Shown piece by piece: positions 1-5,167 of a DNA stretch of 10,482 bases. The stretch lies in assembly GCA_015039465.1 (NCBI GenBank), contig MU130271.1, forward strand, positions 1 through 10,482. The letters are read 5' to 3'. The DNA is from Phlegmacium glaucopus. Its lineage: Eukaryota > Basidiomycota > Agaricomycetes > Agaricales > Cortinariaceae. Each line of letters opens with the position of its first letter. The first letter of the stretch is position 1. The notes below the pieces were generated by a model that was not told the DNA's origin, did no database searches, and saw nothing but the letters and a program-made list of their open reading frames with translations. Both the position numbers and the translations under genes were made by a program.

Positions 1-331
1 AACTTGACAATAACAGCTACAGGACCGAAAATTTCTTCCTTGACAATCTTCATGTCGGGATGAACATCTGTAAAGATGGTGGGTTTGATAAAGTACCCTT
101 CGTTTCCGTGAGGTTCACCACCGTGGTGGAGAGTAGCGCCTGCTGCTTTGCCGGAATCAATGTAACCCATGATTTGCTGATGAAAAAACAAAGTCAAACC
201 AGACCACAGTCCATCGGAAAAAGGATGGAAAACATACATCAAATTGGGTTTTCGATACTTGTGGGCCGTGTTCAGTTCCTTGACCAAATGGATCACCAGT
301 TTTGGCGGTAAGGTCTGCGGCAATAGCAGTG
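1..331 (-). pseudogene. Truncated aldehyde dehydrogenase copy (parts of two 3' exons)
   Basis: A third, broken copy of the ALDH found twice more in this window. Bases 176-1 match the exon with the cofactor/substrate-domain residues from [10 protein letters not shown] to the EEIFGPVAV motif, and run off the left edge. Bases 331-238 match the 3' part of the preceding exon ([20 protein letters not shown]). The intron between them (237-177) keeps its gtatgt donor and cag acceptor. Homology stops abruptly at about 331, inside the exon, so the catalytic cysteine, the catalytic glutamate and all upstream exons are missing; the rest of the 3' end lies outside the window. In the shared exon it differs from the middle copy (5741-5916) at only about four of 176 bases, so it is young and closer to that copy than to the right-hand one. 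No internal stop is seen in what remains, but an enzyme could not be made. An ATG at 351 reads in frame into the fragment, possibly by chance. Confidence 0.85.
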
Positions 332-506
332 TCTCGAGTGTTTGGAGGCATTGACAGGCTAGTGCTAGTGGGATTGGTTGTGCAGCAAAGGTCACTTGGT
401 GTGTTTCATGAGTAAGTAGTTGAGACCAGGATAATAAACTAGAGAGGAGTGTTGAAGATGGAGGTCCTCCTTCCTCCTTTCTTATTTGGAATTTATTTTT
501 TGGCAG

Positions 507-620
507 ATTTGGGACACCACAAACATCGGCATCGAGCCTGTGGTGGCGGAGCCAAACAAGGCTCGAGAAGGCGCAGAGGCCTACGAAAAACCTCCTTACC
601 CTTGGAACCCGGTTCTATGA
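507..620 (+). CDS. Orphan terminal exon, protein unknown
   Basis: A run of 37 sense codons ending in TGA at 618-620 directly follows a pyrimidine-rich acceptor (tttttggcag, ending at 506). Read from the acceptor in phase 0 it begins [16 protein letters not shown] and ends [11 protein letters not shown], which has the balanced composition and codon use of real coding sequence, unlike the other two frames. I do not recognise the protein. No convincing upstream exon is visible: only about 80 bases separate it from the broken ALDH at 331. A consensus donor (gtaagt at 412) exists, but the frame before it stops at TGA. The likeliest reading is the 3' end of a plus-strand gene whose 5' part was lost in the rearrangement that truncated the ALDH copy. 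It could also be a small gene starting at the ATG at 458 with an unusual intron. Confidence 0.35.
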   Translation: MWDTTNIGIEPVVAEPNKAREGAEAYEKPPYPWNPVL

Positions 621-754
621 CGGGAAAAGTTCAGGGTTATGTGACCACGCGCTGCCACGCACATTAGCTTCCAACTGCTTCCAACCACAACTGCTGGGGT
701 CATAATCCCTAGCCGCGCTACCCCCGCTACGCGATCACGACAACAAGCTTGCAG

Positions 755-1143
755 TTATTCTGTTTTCATGATCTCAAACTCTTGGCAACTGGCGCAAGCG
801 GTCGCCACATCGTTCAAGACATAAAGGCGGTGGACATGTTCATCCTCTTTCCCTTCAACAACTGGTGACGGCCCTCAGGCAGAGAGTGGAAAATATATAC
901 TGGCAACATTTCTCGTATCAGTTCTCTTAGTACCGATGAAGAGCAGTAGTTTCCCGTAACTTCTCAGTTGTAGCCATCACTTTTCCTGTGATTTTAGGCG
1001 CGCAGACCCAGCGTCCTCCACTTTGTAACGGACGTGAAGGACTGTTCTCTTGGGAGCCTGCCAACTATTGGTGAAGATCGGAAGCCAATCCCAATGCGAA
1101 GTAGTATTCTCGTCAACTCACTCGTAACCATCGTGGTGCTCAT
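755..1143 (-). CDS. Tentative four-exon small protein, unknown
   Basis: On the minus strand, four stretches can be joined in frame with GT..AG introns: 1143-1122 (ATG start, strong donor gtgagt), 1057-981, 925-901 and 861-755 (stop TAA). The product would be 76 residues, starting MSTTMVT and ending CQEFEIMKTE, hydrophilic, with three cysteines and no signal peptide or membrane segment. The last exon is the most protein-like part (VEGKEDEHVHRLYVLND). The introns would be 64, 55 and 39 nt; the third is short for a fungus and is the weakest point. Alternative splice choices mostly hit stops quickly. It lies between the orphan plus-strand exon and the inverted-repeat gene, pointing left like the latter. 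I do not recognise a family. It may be a real small gene, a relic, or a chance chain of open segments. Confidence 0.22.
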
Positions 1144-1362
1144 GAAACTGGTGGCTTAGAGTTGGATGACAAAAGACATTAACTGGGTGACCTGCTGGCT
1201 TATTACACACATATGACTCAAACACGGTTCTGGTAGTCCTATACAACCCCGACCTTGCCCTCCCACTACAAGTAGGCGGAACTACGGACCTAGGAAAAGC
1301 ACTGGATTATTAGATCACAAAAGCAAGGAACCGCAAGGGCCACTCGACGTACCTTGATTGGC

Positions 1363-1914
1363 TGGCTATCTTTCAATCGCCGTGGAACCGATACCATTGA
1401 GGTTCTTGCTCGATGCGTAAGTTCTCCTTCATCTTGTCGATGATTTCTCTCGGAGGAGGTGTGGCAGTGTCGGGGGAGAGATTGTCCGCAAAGGTGAGAC
1501 ACCAATCCGACTCGTGGCGGCGAGGGCCCGCGTTGTAGGTAACGAAGTGCATGGACGTCCGTCGCCACAAACGGTAACAACCAGTGAACAGAGGTCCCAT
1601 CGATTTACTAATGTAGCCCTCCAGGACCTTCTCATCATCTGTATCGCCGAATCGCTGCCGGCCCCACTCCTCCAGCTCATCCGTGGAGAAAGCGAATCCA
1701 TAGATCATACGCTTAAACGTACGCCTCTTTGGTACACTTCTGCACTGCTTTGTGGATGAGCCTGCCGCAAGCGTCGCAATAGCGGGTGTAATGTTGCTGG
1801 AGACGCTCTTTGTTGCCATTTCGATAACTGGAATATGATATGAGTAAGATATAGGTTCATCCAAGGGACTGAAAGAAACCTGACTTGAAATGCGAGCTGA
1901 AATGAAATGAAAGA
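1363..1914. repeat. Inverted repeat arm A (552 bp)
   Basis: This block is the reverse complement of 7932-8483 with substitutions and a few small indels. It covers the whole hypothetical gene, about 95 bp of its 5' flank (including the tttcatttcatttcag stretch) and about 10 bp after its stop codon. Homology ends sharply on both sides. It carries no transposase and has no obvious terminal repeats of its own, so it looks like a segmental copy rather than a transposon. Confidence 0.85.
1373..1819 (-). CDS. Hypothetical protein, intact copy (inverted-repeat arm A)
   Basis: A single-exon gene of 148 codons from the ATG at 1819 (context cgaaATGG) to the TGA at 1375-1373. An in-frame ATG 15 codons upstream (1864) is also open, but the inner start is the one shared by the sister copy at 8031. 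The protein has a basic stretch near residues 28-37 (VPKRRTFKR), then a conserved-looking core: YGFAFSTDELEEWGRQRFG, MGPLFTGCYRLWRRTSMHFV, RRHESDWCLTF, and a charged C-terminus ending YRFHGD. There is no signal peptide or membrane segment. This resembles small lineage-restricted hypothetical proteins of agaricomycetes with a YGF...ELxxW start, but I cannot assign a function. Its sister at 8031-8473 lies in opposite orientation and is frameshifted, so this is the better reading of the family. That frame and most residues are preserved between copies supports it being a real gene. Confidence 0.6.
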   Translation of the reverse strand: MATKSVSSNITPAIATLAAGSSTKQCRSVPKRRTFKRMIYGFAFSTDELEEWGRQRFGDTDDEKVLEGYISKSMGPLFTGCYRLWRRTSMHFVTYNAGPRRHESDWCLTFADNLSPDTATPPPREIIDKMKENLRIEQEPQWYRFHGD

Positions 1915-2275
1915 GTTCAACCGTGACTGTGACAACTGTCAGTGATGAACATTATGTAGCGTTGTTTGGCTTGATTTATGTGACTGAATTGGTTAGCCGT
2001 AAATTGATCGTAAATTCGCATTTGTCCCTTCGCTCCAGGCCATCGTCGACATCCCGTTCCCTCTTCATTGCACTCCACGCCGGATTCTTTCTCCCTCCCA
2101 GTTCGGAACCCGTCCTGTTCTCGCCCCTTCCTTGCGTTGGTGTTTTCTCACCCTCCTGCCGATCCTGTACAAGTCCACCTCGAACCAGCCTGCTGCTCCA
2201 TGAGCCACCGGAGGAGGTCGAAGGTGCCTAATGCGGCTCTGCCAATAGCTGGTTGCTTACAGGCTCTTGCTTCTC

Positions 2276-2420
2276 ACGATTTGACAGCCTGGTTGCATCT
2301 TTTGTCCGTCTGTCGCGTGGACACGGTCACGATTCGAGAGTCTGGTTGCGCCTTCGCCGGCTCCCGTCGCTACATCAACATGAAGATGACCAGGCCAATA
2401 TTCGAGGCTCTGGTTGCACC
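2276..2420. repeat. Degenerate 24-bp direct repeats (three copies)
   Basis: Three imperfect copies of a unit close to acgattcgagagtctggttg occur at 2276-2299, 2329-2352 and 2397-2420, each ending in ctggttgc plus three bases. A fourth, poorer match (agctggttgc) is near 2248-2256. Spacers between copies are unequal (29 and 44 bp) and unrelated, so this is neither a CRISPR array nor a simple satellite. Confidence 0.4.
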
Positions 2421-2735
2421 CCCTGGTCAAACGCACTGACGGAGCACGCAAGAAGGTACCGAGCGAATGGCGGACGTCAACCGTGGCAAGACCATCTAAC
2501 CTATTCCGAGCGACGTAAGGATCGCGTCGTGGCGTGGTGGAGAAGGGCTTCTGTCAGCAGGCCACCAAAACGTAGTGCATTCACTCAACGGAGAGTCCCG
2601 GGCAGTGGGAATGCAGATTTCTCCTCGGTATGATGATCCTTCTCATGCCTTTTCCCTGCTGAAGCCCGACGAAGCCCATCAGTCGCAACGCCACTGCGGA
2701 TATTGTCATTAGCACAAATACAACATGAAATCGTA

Positions 2736-2864
2736 AATGCTCAATCTGTCGGCTTCCTGGTTTCTCGTTTTCTTATGGGGCTGTATCGTGTCGACAAATC
2801 ACCGCGTTATTATCACGCATCTCTATGTTGCAAACTCATGCGAATGCTCAATCGGTTGGCTTCC
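2736..2864. repeat. Imperfect 22-bp direct repeat pair
   Basis: The sequence aatgctcaatctgtcggctt at 2736-2757 recurs at 2843-2864 with two mismatches (ctgtcgg versus cggttgg). The 85 bp between the copies are not repeated. Its meaning is unknown; it may be a relic of a duplicated or mobile sequence. Confidence 0.4.
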
Positions 2865-3092
2865 CGTAATCTACTGAGGCTCTCAACCATACCCAGACAA
2901 CGTGTTCTGTATTTAGTCAATGGAAATTGTACAAGCGGGAGATATTGCACTTAGCAGATAAGCGGCTAATGATAAATCAGCAAGGGAGCCGAACATGATT
3001 GAATTACGTAAATTGAACTCGATTTACGGTAAATCATCGGAGTTAAGTAATCATATCCAAGTTCACTTGCTGTTATCTGATTCACAGAAGGG

Positions 3093-4034
3093 ATGCCTCT
3101 CCAAACCTCTCCGAGCCTCAGCGTCAAAAGCAAACTGATGAAATCCGTCTCGGCCTCCTTTCGTTATAATCCTCGCAACATGGAGAACCCGTGGTATGGC
3201 CTCTGGGCGCATGAGCTCCTAAAAATGGCGGAGCCCTTCAACAATCTCATCATCGTCCCACAGTATACATTGTGGTTTACGATGTCAGACGATGAGCCAG
3301 TCGATGAGGAGATTGAGGAAATTAATGAAGATACTGTCAGCGAAATTGGTGATGAGGGGGATGATCTCGATGAAGGAGAGACTCACGAGTCAGACGACAG
3401 CGATGACGAGCCGGATACCCTTAGGGACAAGGATGAGAATATCGAACCTATCGAAGACCAAAATCCGGCTACGCTGAACGCTGAACAGGATCCCGACACG
3501 TCGATCACGGAATCCCTGTTCACCGTTCGAGACGGATCAGCTCCCCAATTAACCCCCGACTTTGTTGCTCTCCATATCCTAGCCGAAAAATTAAGGTTCC
3601 CTACAAACGCTCGGCTCAGACGCAGGTATGAGCGTCGAGCAGGTTATAGGATAACTCACGGATGTTGCCCTCTCATCATGGAAATCAAATCTTTCCCATC
3701 TCGTAGCCTGACGCCGGCGAGGTTCAAGAGAGAGCTCGCTGCCCGTTTGGGGACCGCAAAGCAAGAACTGGGATTCCAGTGTTACCACCTTTTCAAGAGA
3801 TATCAACATGCCCTTCGGACGATCGCAGTCATTGCGAGCGGCGACCACTGGACACACCTTATTGTCAGTCGGTCAGATGTACCCAGAGGCGCTGGGGATG
3901 AGATGAACACGGAAACATGGGATTCCCTCGAATTTCCAAATGCCGTAATTTTGGGTACTCCTGCATCCGATCTCAGGATGGGGGAGATTTCGGATTACTT
4001 GCGACACACGAAGCCCGACCTACCTTCGAATTAG
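3093..4034 (+). CDS. PD-(D/E)XK nuclease-like hypothetical protein
   Basis: An uninterrupted 313-residue frame, the longest in the window. Residues 30-62 (MENPWYGLWAHELL to PQYTLWF) form an aromatic N-terminal block; an alternative start is the Met at residue 30 (3180). Residues 65-125 are strongly acidic and probably disordered. The C-terminal half carries the pattern of a PD-(D/E)XK nuclease fold: TPDFVALHIL with PD at 155-156, LIMEIKSFPSR with E-x-K at 197-199, and a following helix AKQELGFQCYHLF with glutamines at 224 and 229. I recall large families of agaricomycete hypothetical proteins with this layout (NPWYG... block, acidic linker, PDF..., EIK). Which substrate it acts on, or whether it is still a nuclease, is unknown. 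It stands alone between gene-poor stretches, inside the block bounded by the proposed inversion breakpoints. No introns are needed. That it is a gene is likely; the fold assignment is an inference from motifs. Confidence 0.65.
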   Translation: MPLQTSPSLSVKSKLMKSVSASFRYNPRNMENPWYGLWAHELLKMAEPFNNLIIVPQYTLWFTMSDDEPVDEEIEEINEDTVSEIGDEGDDLDEGETHESDDSDDEPDTLRDKDENIEPIEDQNPATLNAEQDPDTSITESLFTVRDGSAPQLTPDFVALHILAEKLRFPTNARLRRRYERRAGYRITHGCCPLIMEIKSFPSRSLTPARFKRELAARLGTAKQELGFQCYHLFKRYQHALRTIAVIASGDHWTHLIVSRSDVPRGAGDEMNTETWDSLEFPNAVILGTPASDLRMGEISDYLRHTKPDLPSN

Positions 4035-4880
4035 CCCTTTTCTGAGTACGTCCCGCTCAATAGCTATCGTAGTGAAGCTCGGGGACAGCTAAGTAATGTA
4101 TTACTTTATCATGATGTAAATTTCTTCGATATGGTCGCCCACTACGCATTCTAAGTGCATGCTTATGACACTAAAGTGATTATCCCCAGCAATCAGGTCC
4201 CTTCGCCGTAGCATTTTAATGACTTGCGCTGCATTGTGTGACTTGTAAATACCTTTCAACTGATTGAAGACAATGAATTGTGCTGGGTTCTGCTGCTTCG
4301 TATGCCAAAATCAGGACCTCCCCTCAAGGCCAGCTTTATCATCTCATGTTTTATCCTCAAATATAGTATATACATCGAAATATGAGCGCTGCGAATCGCG
4401 TGACCGCCGACCGGCTGCCACATTTTCTATGTGTTTTGCTTTCATCACCTTAAAGTTAGCGCCACCAATTGCAACGGGTACGTACAACGATGTAACCTTG
4501 CCAACATAATTTAGCCTAGGGGAAAGTTCGCACCAAGTCCGATGTCTGTTTGCCAAGATGACAAGAATAAATACATAGGAAAGTCGCGTGTAAGACGAAG
4601 ATGAATGAAACAGAAGAGGTAAGGAAGGTGATGTTTGTGTGGGCGGAATAAATATACGAATGCAGATAAAACGTATCCCCGCAAATGAACCAGGAGGGTT
4701 TCTGTAAGCCTGGCTGCCAGTCTTACTCGTCTGTCGAGGTTTTCTTATCTTATCTTTTATTCACGTCACGCGATCAGACAGTATATAGGGTCCAGGAGAT
4801 TCTCATTTCCTATTTCTACATTCTTACCGTTACACTCGTACTCGTATCTGTCTCGTTCTCGACAATACAACGTGGTCCTA
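4035..4880. other. Intergenic region without a supported gene
   Basis: Only short open frames with unconvincing translations occur here (for example 4264-4509 plus, 4556-4344 minus and 4685-4957 plus). The region is AT-leaning, with TATA-like stretches at 4365-4371 and 4780-4787 (tatatagg). The second is followed by a pyrimidine-rich tract to about 4860 that would suit a plus-strand promoter, but no coding start follows; the next coding-like sequence runs the other way. I see no RNA gene, transposon end or long repeat. Confidence 0.4.
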
Positions 4881-5124
4881 TTAAGCTGTGTGACCGCTCA
4901 GTGAGGCTTCTCCGACAGGCAGCCTTTCAGTTTCCAAAGATGGCCAAACCACAATAGGATCCAGGGCCTTGATTGAAGGCCGAAGATCACCCAGCGGAGT
5001 ATTCCGTTTGAGCCGTCCTTGAATCCGTCTGAGGCCAGCCTTGATAATGACTTGAATACCAATGAGAGCATCACCATGATGGTAGAGAATTACATCAATG
5101 GCGGGAAAGAACCCAGTAGAGCTT
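4881..5124 (-). pseudogene. Coding relic or orphan terminal exon, unknown protein
   Basis: Read on the minus strand after a possible acceptor (acatag, ending at 5125), the frame stays open for about 80 codons to TAA at 4883-4881. It has fungal-looking codon use and protein-like composition: FFPAIDVILYHHGD, LIGIQVIIKAGLRRIQG, LRPSIKALDPIVVWPSLE. No upstream exon can be placed with confidence: the frame upstream of 5124 continues into low-complexity DVDVDV sequence that belongs to the ALDH 3' flank. The pattern FPAID ... IQV ... GLRRIQ loosely resembles the C-terminal region of large fungal and oomycete Crinkler-like hypothetical families, but this is a weak impression from short motifs. It lies just outside the end of the ALDH duplication (5168), so its 5' part may have been lost at that breakpoint. 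Confidence 0.3.
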
Positions 5125-5167
5125 CTATGTTGTCTGCAAAGTACAGACTGACTGGGTGAATATCTGA

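Larger units (their letters stand above)
1915..3092. other. Gene-poor region with degenerate short repeats
   Basis: No convincing gene is visible in these 1.18 kb. Open frames at 2068-2439 and 2253-2633 on the plus strand overlap each other in different frames, have repetitive low-quality translations, and share nothing with known domains. Part of 2030-2630 is GC-richer and pyrimidine-rich in places. Short imperfect repeats lie at 2276-2420 and 2736-2864, and a 7-bp stem inverted repeat (CGTAAAT/ATTTACG, 3007-3013 and 3022-3028) lies about 65 bp before the next gene. The last 200 bp probably include the promoter of the nuclease-like gene, but I see no clear TATA box. Confidence 0.5.

Noticed and set aside
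621..1362. tRNA or other structured RNA genes
   Set aside because: I looked for a cloverleaf and for A and B box promoter motifs on both strands and found no set that folds consistently; a covariance-model search would be needed to exclude them formally.
1514..1759. Plus-strand frame opposite the hypothetical gene, mirrored at 8333-8088
   Set aside because: It is an antisense shadow. It appears in both repeat arms because the sense gene is conserved.
2068..2633. Overlapping plus-strand frames of 123 and 126 residues
   Set aside because: They lie in two different frames over repetitive sequence, have no recognisable domain and no splice or promoter support.
2276..2864. CRISPR-like array
   Set aside because: The repeats are degenerate, few and unequally spaced, there are no cas genes, and the window is eukaryotic.
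4685..4957. Plus-strand 90-residue frame with a hydrophobic segment after a TATA-like site
   Set aside because: The second half is antisense to a more coding-like minus-strand stretch, and the hydrophobic part comes from a pyrimidine-rich tract typical of promoters.
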